From contig JAFGNN010000065.1 in NCBI GenBank assembly GCA_016926955.1, positions 1 to 64,000 of the forward strand: a stretch of DNA of 64,000 bases. The letters are read 5' to 3'. Numbering within the stretch: position 1 is the first letter of the stretch; each line of letters begins with the position of its first letter. The notes under the pieces are model-generated. The model searched no databases. It had not been told where the DNA came from and worked only from the letters and a program-made list of their open reading frames with translations. The position numbers were made by a program, and so were the translations under genes. This DNA comes from Spirochaetales bacterium. Lineage in GTDB: Bacteria > Spirochaetota > Spirochaetia > Treponematales > UBA12059. Positions 9,685 through 18,513 of the stretch are shown one piece after another.

Positions 9685-9966
9685 TTACTCGTCGACCCTG
9701 ACGAAGATGTGCTTGAGCACGTTGGGGTTGAGCATGAACGCTCGCTCGGCGGGCGTGATCTTGTCGGTGCCGAGCTTCACGTTGAACAGGACGTAGTGCC
9801 CGCGCGGGCGCTTGTTGATGGCATAGGCGAGCTGGCGCTCCCCCATGTCCTCTTCCTTGACGATCTCGGCGCCGTGCTTCGCGAGCTCGGCGAGGACCGT
9901 CTCCTTCCCGGCGCGGAAGAGCTCTTCCTCGGCGGGAAAGATGGTGATCAGTTCGTAGGACCTCAT
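9685..9966 (-). CDS. rpsF: Ribosomal protein bS6
   Basis: MRSYELITIFPAEEELFRAGKE ... MGERQLAYAINKRPRGHYVLFNV; start moved from 10044 to 9966. Confidence 0.95.
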   Translation of the reverse strand: MRSYELITIFPAEEELFRAGKETVLAELAKHGAEIVKEEDMGERQLAYAINKRPRGHYVLFNVKLGTDKITPAERAFMLNPNVLKHIFVRVDE

Positions 9967-9974
9967 GGTTCCTC

Positions 9975-10034
9975 CCTGTGGACTCAGGTCCGCCCCTACG
10001 GGGCGAGCCCTCGATCCGTCCCGACGGGACGGAT
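9975..10034 (-). promoter_or_regulatory. Structured 5' leader of the rpsF-ssb-rpsR operon (candidate S6:S18-type autoregulatory leader)
   Basis: Minus-strand RNA has AUCCGUCC-cgucg-GGACGGAU, then GGGCUC / GCCCC-gua-GGGGC / GGACCU bulge / GAGUCC, ending next to the AGGGAGG SD. Confidence 0.4.
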
Positions 10035-10216
10035 AAAGAGGCATCGGAGCTTACCAGAAACGGGCGCGTCCATCAAGGAGTGCGGCTTGCCTATCGGCGC
10101 CGGAGCGCGCGATTTCCGCGGAGGGCCATGATCCTCGACTCTCTCCCTTCCGCCCCTCGCGGCCATGGGACTCAATCGGGGGCGCTTCCGAACCGATACA
10201 ATTGACGAGGGGCACC

Positions 10217-10681
10217 ATGGCGCAGCGCATCCATTTCCAGGACGACATCTACTATCTCTCCCGCGTCGTCGCGGGCGTCGCGGACGCCGTGAAGATCGAA
10301 CTCGATCCCGATCTCTACGCCGACAAGCTGTTTGACGATCTCAAGTGGGCAGACCGGGAGACGCGCAGGATGGCGAGCCTGCTGGTCGAGAATCCGCGCC
10401 TCGTCGATCGACCGGAGCTCATGAACTTGCTCGGGAAGGCCATGCTCTCCCTATCGGAGGCCGCGAGCGACCTTGCCGCCGGTTCAGGCCCCCTGGGCGA
10501 GGCGTTGCGCTTCGGCAGGGACGAGCTGGCGCGCTGCGCCAAGGACCAGCGCGCGTGGGTCACGGACCTCCGCGACCTGGTCAAGGCGAGTTTCGATGAC
10601 GGACAGGCCGATACCGAGGTGGTGTCCGGGGACGAGCTTTCGGAACTCCTGAGGGATCCGGGCGCCGAGGGAGCTTCCTAG
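10217..10681 (+). CDS. Hypothetical alpha-helical protein
   Basis: MAQRIHFQDDIYYLSRVVAGVADAVKIELDPDLYADKLFDDL...; complete ORF with acidic C-terminus. Confidence 0.7.
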   Translation: MAQRIHFQDDIYYLSRVVAGVADAVKIELDPDLYADKLFDDLKWADRETRRMASLLVENPRLVDRPELMNLLGKAMLSLSEAASDLAAGSGPLGEALRFGRDELARCAKDQRAWVTDLRDLVKASFDDGQADTEVVSGDELSELLRDPGAEGAS

Positions 10682-10819
10682 CGCGTCCCTCCGAGCCTGG
10701 TCCCCGGAAGGGCCCGACGGGAGCGTTTCGGGCCCGAGGTGACTTCAAGGGGACATCCCGGGATTCCGGTCCGCCGGCTTATCGCCTCCCGGCCCGAAAG
10801 ACCCCGGGAAACTTTCCTG

Positions 10820-11617
10820 CTAGGGCTTGACGGCGCGCGCGATCAGGGCGAGGCCGTCGAGGGTGAGGGTCGGCTCCACGGCGTCGAATATGTCGACGAG
10901 CGGCGCGACCACCCGATGAAGCCCCCCGGTCGCGACCACCTTCGCCGTTCCGCCGAGCTCCGCCTTCAGCCGGCCCACCACGGCCTCCACGAGGCCCGCG
11001 TAGCCGAAGACCACGCCGGACTGTATGGCCTGCACCGTGTTGCGGCCCAAGGCCGAGGGCGGCGCCACGAGCGGCACCGATGGCAGCTGGGCCGTGGAAT
11101 CGGTGAGCGCGCTGATCGCGGTGCCGAGCCCCGGCGCGATGGCCACCCCCTCGATGACGCCGCCGGCGGAAATGGCCGTGAAGGTGAGGGCCGTACCGAA
11201 ATCGACGACGATGACCGCTCCCGGGGTCCCGTTCCGGGCGGCGACCGCGTCAGCGACCAGGTCGGTGCCGATCTCGTCGGCCGCCACCACCTTGACGGGG
11301 AGTTTCGGGTACAAGGCGGGGCCGACGAGCAGGGGTTCGACGCCGAACAGCCGCTCGACCATGGCCAGGAGAGCCTTTGTGAGCGGAGGGACGACGGAGC
11401 TCACGACGACGTCCCGTACCGCGGCGCATTCAACGCCCGAGTCCGCGAGCATGGCCTTGAACTGGGTGGCGTACTCGTCTTCGGTCTTCGAGGGGACGGT
11501 GCGGAGGCGGAATTCGCCCAAGGAGCGGGGCGCGCCTCCGGCCACCGGTATGCCTTCGTAGATTCCCGCCACGATATTCGTGTTTCCCGCGTCTATGCAA
11601 AGCAGCATGGCGAGCAC
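10820..11617 (-). CDS. coaX: Type III pantothenate kinase
   Basis: MLLCIDAGNTNIVAGIYEG ... VVVSSVVPPLTKAL ... DLVADAVAARNGTPGAVIVVDFGTALTFTAIS; true start may be 11608. Confidence 0.95.
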   Translation of the reverse strand: MLAMLLCIDAGNTNIVAGIYEGIPVAGGAPRSLGEFRLRTVPSKTEDEYATQFKAMLADSGVECAAVRDVVVSSVVPPLTKALLAMVERLFGVEPLLVGPALYPKLPVKVVAADEIGTDLVADAVAARNGTPGAVIVVDFGTALTFTAISAGGVIEGVAIAPGLGTAISALTDSTAQLPSVPLVAPPSALGRNTVQAIQSGVVFGYAGLVEAVVGRLKAELGGTAKVVATGGLHRVVAPLVDIFDAVEPTLTLDGLALIARAVKP

Positions 11618-11762
11618 TATCCGCCTGCCCGCCTCGCGCTGTCAAGCGCGGAGCGGGACCCGTTCCTCCCGCCGCTCGCTTGCGCAGGCCGGGGCTTTTC
11701 GGGCACAATTATACGCATCACGCGCGCCGTCCCCGACCGGGCGGCGACGGCACGGAGCACCA

Positions 11763-13079
11763 ATGGCCGACATCATCCAACCCCGCGTCCTCAAGGGCTT
11801 CCGCGACTTCCTTCCCGAAGCCGAGATGGAGCGCGCGGAGCTCGTGGAGATCCTCGAACGCATCTTCCGCCGCTCGGGCTTCGTCCCCATCGACACGCCG
11901 GTCCTCGAGTACGCCGAGGTCCTGCTCGGAAAGGCCGGCGGCGAAACCGAAAAGCAGGTGTACCGCTTCACCGACCACGGCGGCAGGGACGTCGCCATGC
12001 GCTTCGACCTGACCGTGCCCTTCGCGCGCTTCATGGCCGAGCACGCTTCCGAGCTCTACCTTCCCTTCAAGCGCTACCACGTGGCCAAGGTCTGGCGCGG
12101 CGAGAACACGCAGCGCGGCCGCTACCGCGAGTTTGTCCAGTGCGACTTCGACGTGGTCGGCACCGACTGCGCGGGCGCCGACTTCGACGTGCTCCAGACC
12201 ATCGACGCGGCCGTATCCGCCCTCGGCGCGGGCGGCTTCCGCATCCGCGTCAACCACCGGGGCGTCTTCAACCGCTTCCTCGAAGCCATCGGGCTCTCGG
12301 GCAGATCCGTCGAGATCCTCCGGATAGTCGACAAGCTGGAGAAAATCGGCGCCGAAGAGACCCTCAAGCTGCTCGCCGAACTAACGGACGAAGGCGCCGC
12401 GCGCAAGGTGCTCGAATACGTGACGGCGAGCGGCGACTTCGAGGCCGACCTCCGGCGCATGACCGATCTCGCGGGCGGACCGAATCCGGATTCGGAGCGC
12501 CTGGCCGAGCTCTTCGCCGCCGCGCGGGACGCGGGCTTCGCGGAGCGGCTCATCCTCGACCCCTCCATCACGCGGGGACTCGACTACTACACCGGCGTCG
12601 TCTTCGAAACCACGCTCGACGGCATCCCGGAGATCGGATCCGTCTGCTCGGGCGGCCGCTACAACGACCTCGCGAGCCTCTATACCAAGCAGAAGCTGCC
12701 GGGCGTCGGCGCATCGGTGGGCATGGACAGGCTACTCGCCGCCCTGGAAGCCATGGGAAAGGCGAAGCGCGGCCACGGTTGGACCCGCGTGCTCGTTCTG
12801 AACGTCGAGGACGGCTTTCTCGGGCGCTACGCCGCGCTCGCCTCGCGGCTCAGGGCCGCGGGCGTCGCGACCGAGATCTATCCCGAGCGGAAGAAGCTCG
12901 GCCAGCAGTTCTCGTACGCGGAACGCAAGGGCATAGGCTTGGCCATAATTCTCGGCCAGGACGAAGCCGCCCGCGGGATCCTCGTGCTCAAGGACCTCGC
13001 CGAGCGCACCCAGGTCGAATTCGCGGGCGTCGAGGAGCTCATAGCGTCGCTCCTTCGCCCCGAGGATTCCTCCCGGTGA
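11763..13079 (+). CDS. hisS: Histidyl-tRNA synthetase
   Basis: VLKGFRDFLPEAEMERAELVE ... RFDLTVPFARF ... GLDYYTGVVFE; start corrected from 11580. Confidence 0.96.
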   Translation: MADIIQPRVLKGFRDFLPEAEMERAELVEILERIFRRSGFVPIDTPVLEYAEVLLGKAGGETEKQVYRFTDHGGRDVAMRFDLTVPFARFMAEHASELYLPFKRYHVAKVWRGENTQRGRYREFVQCDFDVVGTDCAGADFDVLQTIDAAVSALGAGGFRIRVNHRGVFNRFLEAIGLSGRSVEILRIVDKLEKIGAEETLKLLAELTDEGAARKVLEYVTASGDFEADLRRMTDLAGGPNPDSERLAELFAAARDAGFAERLILDPSITRGLDYYTGVVFETTLDGIPEIGSVCSGGRYNDLASLYTKQKLPGVGASVGMDRLLAALEAMGKAKRGHGWTRVLVLNVEDGFLGRYAALASRLRAAGVATEIYPERKKLGQQFSYAERKGIGLAIILGQDEAARGILVLKDLAERTQVEFAGVEELIASLLRPEDSSR

Positions 13080-13741
13080 ACGGACCGCTCATCCTCTGCG
13101 CCGTCTTCGCCGCGTTCGCGGCGGGGTCCTGCTCGGCCAAGCCGCCCGAGATCATAGGACTCCGATCTCGCGTCGAGCTCCGCGCACTCGAACGCGGAGG
13201 CGCCTCCGAGCGTCTTTCGGTCTTCGTCACGGCGAACGACGAGGACGGAAGGGACGACCTGGATCGCATGCATGTGATCCACGACGCGTCGGGCCGCTAC
13301 TGGACCCTGACCCGCGACGACTGGATCCTCCGCGAGGAGGGGTCCGACGCCTGGATCGGGGCGAACGACCTGGCTCTCGAGGATGGCGGGGCCATTCCCC
13401 GCGGCCGGTGGCGTGTGATCCTGCTCGATTCCGGCGGCGAGCGAGCGGAACGGGATTTCATGGTCGACTCCCCTGCGAGCGCGGCCTTTCCCGTTCCGGT
13501 CGCCAGGCTCTCCGGCGCTAACCTCATCGTGGAATCAACCTGGCCGCAGGTCTCCGTCGCCTTTCTCGACGGCACGGGCGCCCTCGTGAAGCTGGCGCAG
13601 GGAAAACCCGGCGAAAACGATCTCGACGCGCTCTACGGATCGGGCGAATGGCGGGATCGCGCCGCCTCGGTCGCGGTACGCGCCTTCGATCCGCAACTCG
13701 ACTTCGGAGTCTGGTCATGGCCGGCGAACACGAAACCTTGA
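13076..13741 (+). CDS. Putative lipoprotein of unknown function
   Basis: GTG start overlapping the hisS stop (GTGA); signal LILCAVFAAFAAGSC lipobox. Confidence 0.7.
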   Translation: MNGPLILCAVFAAFAAGSCSAKPPEIIGLRSRVELRALERGGASERLSVFVTANDEDGRDDLDRMHVIHDASGRYWTLTRDDWILREEGSDAWIGANDLALEDGGAIPRGRWRVILLDSGGERAERDFMVDSPASAAFPVPVARLSGANLIVESTWPQVSVAFLDGTGALVKLAQGKPGENDLDALYGSGEWRDRAASVAVRAFDPQLDFGVWSWPANTKP

Positions 13742-14415
13742 TACCGCCGAAAAGCGGCATCCGCAGCTACGTACTGCGGGCCGGCCGCATGACCGACGCG
13801 CAGCGGCTCGGCCTCGAAACGCTCGAAGGAGTGTACGGGATCGAATTCGACCCGGGGCGTCCTTTCGATCTCGAAGCGGTTTTCGGCGGCAGGCCTGTGG
13901 TGGTCGAGATCGGTTTCGGCATGGGCGACGCCACGGTGGAGATAGCCGCCGCGCGACCCGACACGGGCTTTCTCGGCATCGAGGTCCACGCGCCCGGCGT
14001 CGGGAAACTGCTCTCGGAGCTCGGAAAACGCAAGCTCGACAACGTCCGGACGGTACGCCATGACGCGGTCGAAGTGCTCGAAAAGTCCGTGGCGCCGGGC
14101 AGCCTGGCGGGTTTCCACGTGTTCTTCCCCGATCCATGGCCGAAGAAGCGGCACCACAAGCGGCGCCTCGTCACCAGGCCCTTCACCGACCTGATGGCCT
14201 CCCGGCTCGCGCCCGGGGGATATATCCGCTTCGTGACGGACTGGGAGGAGTACGCCGACTGGGCGCGCGCGGAACTTGAGGCGACGCCGGGACTCGTCAA
14301 CGCGCATCCGAACTCATGGGCTCCGCGCCCCGACTGGCGCCCGGTGACGAAATTCGAACGCAAGGCCGCGGCCGCTGGCAGGGAGATACGGGAATTGGAG
14401 TTCCGCAAGCCATGA
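13717..14415 (+). CDS. trmB: tRNA (guanine-N7-)-methyltransferase
   Basis: VVVEIGFGMGDATVEIA ... FHVFFPDPWPKKRHHKRRLV. Confidence 0.95.
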   Translation: MAGEHETLIPPKSGIRSYVLRAGRMTDAQRLGLETLEGVYGIEFDPGRPFDLEAVFGGRPVVVEIGFGMGDATVEIAAARPDTGFLGIEVHAPGVGKLLSELGKRKLDNVRTVRHDAVEVLEKSVAPGSLAGFHVFFPDPWPKKRHHKRRLVTRPFTDLMASRLAPGGYIRFVTDWEEYADWARAELEATPGLVNAHPNSWAPRPDWRPVTKFERKAAAAGREIRELEFRKP

Positions 14416-14452
14416 AGCCGGACACCTGCATCAAGCCCGGGGAGAACCGCCT

Positions 14453-15592
14453 TTGAGCACGGACGGAGTGGCCCGGAGGGACGAGCGCGTGGACGCGTCC
14501 TTCCTCAAGAATTTCGAAGCCCTCTCGAAGAGCGGCGCGCTCGACGACCTCGCGACCCTGCGACGCGAAAACCGCGAGCTCGAAATGCTGGTCAACGACG
14601 CCTCGGTGCTCCTGTCGAAGGAGCACGTCGAGGAGCTCGTGGAATACGCCTCCGAGCGCCTCCGCGAACGCTTCGCCCCGGTGCGCACCGCCATCCTCTA
14701 CCGGCCGCCCCGCGGCGGCCCTCCCGTCATGCGTTTCTGGCGCCTGATGGACGAGGCGGCAGAGCGCTTCGACGATGAAACCTTCGAAACCCTCCTCGAG
14801 CCCTTCTCCCAATCCCCGCGGGTCCTGGTCGGCGACGAGCTTTCGTCCTCCGTCGTCATCATGCCCCAGGAAGCGGAAGCCTTCGGCGCGCGCCTTGCGG
14901 CCCCGCTCCTCGGTCCGGACGGGCCTTACGGCATCGTGCTGCTGGCCTCGAAGCTCTCCGGAGGCGAATACCCCGCGACCGAGGCCATCTACGTCGACCG
15001 CCTGGTGCGCTTCCTCTCGGGCGGCATACAGAATCGGCTCCACTACGAGAGCATGATCACCGACGGCAAGACGGGCCTGTTCACGCACGACTACTTCATG
15101 CGCAGGCTCGAGGGCGAATCCGCGCGCCTGCTCAGGCGACCGGGCCGGGCAGGCCTCATCATGATCGACATCGACCACTTCAAGCGCTTCAACGACACTT
15201 GGGGGCACCAGGCCGGCGACGTCGCCCTGATCCGCGTCGCCGAAGCCGTGAGAGGCGCGGTGCGCTCGGAGGATATCGTGGCGCGCTTCGGGGGCGAGGA
15301 ATTCTGCGTACTCGCGGTCGATCTCGGGCAGAGGCAGGAGGAGACCCTGATGGCGCTCGCCGAGCGCATCCGCGAGGCGGTGAAGGCCGCTCCGATCCCC
15401 TGGAACGATCGGGTGCTCTCCGTCACGATCTCGGTCGGCTGCTCCTGGCTCGATCCGGCGCGCGGCAGGGGGCCCGAGCGCGGGATGGAACTGGCCGACC
15501 GCGCGCTCTACTCTTCCAAGGAAACCGGCCGGGATCGTTGCACCATGGCCGGCTACGGACTCCTCTCCCGCGCCAGCCTGACCAGGGACTAG
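14453..15592 (+). CDS. GAF-like plus GGDEF diguanylate cyclase
   Basis: TDGKTGLFTHDYFMRRLEGE ... MIDIDHFKRFNDTWGHQAGD ... RSEDIVARFGGEEF (RxxD I-site plus GGEEF). Confidence 0.92.
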   Translation: MSTDGVARRDERVDASFLKNFEALSKSGALDDLATLRRENRELEMLVNDASVLLSKEHVEELVEYASERLRERFAPVRTAILYRPPRGGPPVMRFWRLMDEAAERFDDETFETLLEPFSQSPRVLVGDELSSSVVIMPQEAEAFGARLAAPLLGPDGPYGIVLLASKLSGGEYPATEAIYVDRLVRFLSGGIQNRLHYESMITDGKTGLFTHDYFMRRLEGESARLLRRPGRAGLIMIDIDHFKRFNDTWGHQAGDVALIRVAEAVRGAVRSEDIVARFGGEEFCVLAVDLGQRQEETLMALAERIREAVKAAPIPWNDRVLSVTISVGCSWLDPARGRGPERGMELADRALYSSKETGRDRCTMAGYGLLSRASLTRD

Positions 15593-15638
15593 CGGCCGGC
15601 CGTGGAGGGACGCCGGTCCCGTTCCCTCTGACGTACGA

Positions 15639-18212
15639 TCAGTCGAAGAAGGCCCTGAGCCTCCGGTAGAGGACTCCCACCTTCTCCTTCGCCTCCGCTT
15701 CGGCGGCCTCGCCGAGGTCGTCCACGAGGGCTTCGAGGCTCGCGAGGCTCTCGTTGATCGCGGTCAGCACGCCGCGCGACACCCTGAACCAGTACGAACC
15801 CGCGCCGTCGTTGAAGAGCCCCACGAAGCCGAGCTCGGGATTCCCCTTCTTCCACTCCGAGACCTTGAGCACGTGAGCGAGCGCGTCCACGAGCGCGGCG
15901 GCCTCGTCCGCGACGACGAAGCTGCGTCCGCGCGGCCACTTCCGGTCAAGGTCGCGCTCAGGGTCGATCCAGGCGGCCACGCGTAGGATGACATCGAGCT
16001 TTTCGCCGTCGAGCAGTTTCCGGTGTTTCGACTTGACCCTTCCGCGCATCCCGCGGAATGCCGAGAGGTCGTCGGCCGATATCGAACCCATCGCCTCCCG
16101 CAGGGCCTCCCATTCGAGTACGGCGATCTTCTTCTTCTTTTTGTCGAGCTCGACGGGGAACACGCCGGAACCGATGCGCACGCGGTTGGTGAAGTCGCGA
16201 GCGGCCCTCGGCTCCGCCCCTTCGCTGGCTCCGGCCTGGCCGGCCGGAGCCGCCTGCCGGCCGCCCCGCGCGACCCTGACCAGGTCGCGCGCCGCTTCCT
16301 CCGCCCCGCCGCGCTCGCGGCCCTTGCCGCCGAGCAGGCCCGTCGCGACGCGGGGGCTGATGCGCTGGAGCAGGTGCCTGCCGAGCGGCGAAACGCTCAT
16401 GGCGTAGGTGCGCGTCGTCCTGACTATCTCGCCCGCGACGATGAAGGCGGGATCCTCGCGGAACATGACCGAGCCGGGGTGTATCATGATGCGCTCCGCG
16501 GTGAGCGAGGAGTACATGCCGCGGCCGGTCTGGGCGCAGACGAATTGGATGAGGCCGCGGCTGACGGCGCAGAGGTAGTCGTCTGTAGGACCGCCGGAGA
16601 GCACGGGCACGCCGAGCTCCGCGACGATCAGCTCGATCTGTTCCTTGACGCGGACGATCTCGTGCATGGTGCGCTCGTCGAGGTAGCTCCGCTCGCAGAA
16701 CTTCGCCTGGCTCTTCGCCTCCCGGAACTGGCGGAAGATGCGGAGGTAGGAAACGAAGTCGCCGGCGGGATCGCGGAACGCGTGGTGCGCCCTGCGGGCT
16801 TCCATCTCCTCGCCCGGCGGCAGGATGAAGGGTGTCTGGGTCGAGAGGAAGGCCGCGGCGATAAGGGTTTCTTCGAGGATGTTCGGGTACGAGAGTATGC
16901 CCTCGACGATCATGCGCGAGTGACGCGGGAGGAGGGGGAACTTGCACATGAGTTCGCCCACTCGTGTCAGGGTCCGGTCGGGATTCAGCGCGTCCAGCAA
17001 CTCGAGAGCTTCCACCGCTCCCACGATTCCGGAGCGCGGCGGTTTCGAGATGAAGTCGAAGCGCTCGAAATCCGTGATGCCGAGTTCGGCCATGCGGAGC
17101 ACCACCTCGGTGAGGTCGGTGCGGTAGATCTCTTCCATGGTGAAGAGCTGGCGGCTCTCGAAGTCGTCGCGGGTGAAGAGGCGGTAGCAGGAGCCGGGGC
17201 GCGTGCGGCCCGCCCTTCCTTTCCTCTGGTTGCACGAGGCTTTCGAGATGGGCACCTCGACGAGGCTCGCGGTGAAGGTCTTGGGGTTGTAGAAGTTGAG
17301 CTTCGCAAGGCCCGTGTCGATGACGCTCGTCACCCCGTCTATGGTGACGGAGGTCTCGGCGATGTTGGTGGAGACCACCACCTTTATCTTGCCCTCGGGA
17401 GCGCTCTCGAAGCAGCGCTCCTGTTCGTCCTTTCCGAGCCGGCCGTAGAGCGGAATCAGGTGGAGCTTCTGGCGGACGGCGCCGAAGGCGAGTTTCTGGA
17501 GGCAGTCCTTGATGGCCTTCTCTCCGGGCAGGAAGACCAGGATGTCCCCTTCCCTTCCCTCGGAGACCACGCGCTCGACGATCTGCTCGATCTTGACGAG
17601 GATGGCCTCCATGTCGGCGTCCACGGGCGGCGCGTCGTAGATGAGGGTGACGGGAAATACCGGGGTCTCGATTTTCACGATTGGACAATCGCCGAAATAG
17701 GCGCTGAAAACCTCGGCGTTGATGGTGGCGCTCGACACCACCACCTTGAACTCGGGCCGCGCGTCGAGCACGCGCTTCAGGAGCCCGAGGATGAAGTCGA
17801 TGTTGAGGCTCCGCTCGTGGGCCTCGTCGACCATGATGACGCCGTAGCGTGAGAGCGAAGGGTCGAGCTTCATCTCCTGAAGCAGGATTCCGTCCGTCAT
17901 GATCTTGATGGCGGTGCCCGCCTCCGTGCGGTCCTCGAAGCGCATCTTGTAGCCGACCAGGCCCGGCATCGCGACGCCGAGCTGCTTCGCGATGAACTCG
18001 CTGACGCTTATGGCGGCGATGCGGCGCGGCTGGGTGACTCCGATCACGCCGTTGCGCGAGTAGCCGGCCTCGTGGAGTATGACCGGCAGCTGCGTGGTCT
18101 TGCCCGAGCCCGTAGGGCTCTCGACGACGACGACCTGGTGTTTCGCGAGGACTTCAAGGATGCGCTCGCGCTGCTGGTAGACGGGCAAATCGTGGGGATT
18201 CATTGCCTTCAC
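15639..18212 (-). CDS. hrpA: DEAH-box ATP-dependent helicase (HrpA-like)
   Basis: VVESPTGSGKTTQLPVIL ... VDEAHERSLNIDFILGLLK ... GRAGRTRPGSCYRLF. Confidence 0.92.
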   Translation of the reverse strand: MKAMNPHDLPVYQQRERILEVLAKHQVVVVESPTGSGKTTQLPVILHEAGYSRNGVIGVTQPRRIAAISVSEFIAKQLGVAMPGLVGYKMRFEDRTEAGTAIKIMTDGILLQEMKLDPSLSRYGVIMVDEAHERSLNIDFILGLLKRVLDARPEFKVVVSSATINAEVFSAYFGDCPIVKIETPVFPVTLIYDAPPVDADMEAILVKIEQIVERVVSEGREGDILVFLPGEKAIKDCLQKLAFGAVRQKLHLIPLYGRLGKDEQERCFESAPEGKIKVVVSTNIAETSVTIDGVTSVIDTGLAKLNFYNPKTFTASLVEVPISKASCNQRKGRAGRTRPGSCYRLFTRDDFESRQLFTMEEIYRTDLTEVVLRMAELGITDFERFDFISKPPRSGIVGAVEALELLDALNPDRTLTRVGELMCKFPLLPRHSRMIVEGILSYPNILEETLIAAAFLSTQTPFILPPGEEMEARRAHHAFRDPAGDFVSYLRIFRQFREAKSQAKFCERSYLDERTMHEIVRVKEQIELIVAELGVPVLSGGPTDDYLCAVSRGLIQFVCAQTGRGMYSSLTAERIMIHPGSVMFREDPAFIVAGEIVRTTRTYAMSVSPLGRHLLQRISPRVATGLLGGKGRERGGAEEAARDLVRVARGGRQAAPAGQAGASEGAEPRAARDFTNRVRIGSGVFPVELDKKKKKIAVLEWEALREAMGSISADDLSAFRGMRGRVKSKHRKLLDGEKLDVILRVAAWIDPERDLDRKWPRGRSFVVADEAAALVDALAHVLKVSEWKKGNPELGFVGLFNDGAGSYWFRVSRGVLTAINESLASLEALVDDLGEAAEAEAKEKVGVLYRRLRAFFD

Positions 18213-18250
18213 TATAACAGCGGGCGGGCGGCCTGTTCAAACGGTGCCGG

Positions 18251-18365
18251 CGCGAGCTCCGTCCCCCCGCGTGTCCGTCCCCCCGCGAGCTCTGTCCCCC
18301 CGGCCGACACAGCCCGGCGAGCTCTGTCCCCCAGGTCCCAGCTTCACCTCTAGCTCTGTCCCCCG
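18251..18365 (+). repeat. Array of five degenerate GCGAGCTCTGTCCCCC units
   Basis: gcgagctccgtcccccc, gcgtgtccgtcccccc, gcgagctctgtcccccc, gcgagctctgtccccc, ctagctctgtcccccg. Confidence 0.8.
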
Positions 18366-18386
18366 ATTCTAGTCACCCGATTCCGC

Positions 18387-18416
18387 TTGACCCTCAATGG
18401 CGAGGCTCCGTATCAT
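18387..18416 (+). promoter_or_regulatory. Putative promoter of the thiBPQ operon
   Basis: TTGACC, 18 nt spacer, TATCAT. Confidence 0.45.
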
Positions 18417-18510
18417 ATTCCCTGTCCGGGGTGTCGCGTGTTCCCGTCGGGGACGCGCGGCTGAGATTATACCCGAAGAACCTGATCCGGTTCATGCCGG
18501 CGGAGGGAGT
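18417..18510 (+). promoter_or_regulatory. TPP riboswitch (THI element)
   Basis: CGGGGTG ... GGCTGAGATTATACCCG-AAGAACCTGATCCGGTTCATGCCGGCGGAGGGAG matches the conserved TPP aptamer core. Confidence 0.94.
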
Positions 18511-18513
18511 ACC

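Noticed and set aside
10739-13741. 1000-aa plus-strand ORF
   Set aside because: Artefact: antisense to coaX, then out of frame with hisS. Only the last part (13076-13741) is a believable gene.
16023-17852. 609-aa plus-strand ORF
   Set aside because: Antisense to the DEAH helicase.
18251-18365. CRISPR array interpretation of the GAGCTCTGTCCCC repeats
   Set aside because: Units are short, unevenly spaced and degenerate, spacers are only 0-20 nt, and no cas genes are present.
18397-18513. N-terminal extension of the thiB ORF
   Set aside because: This stretch is the TPP riboswitch; translation starts at 18514.
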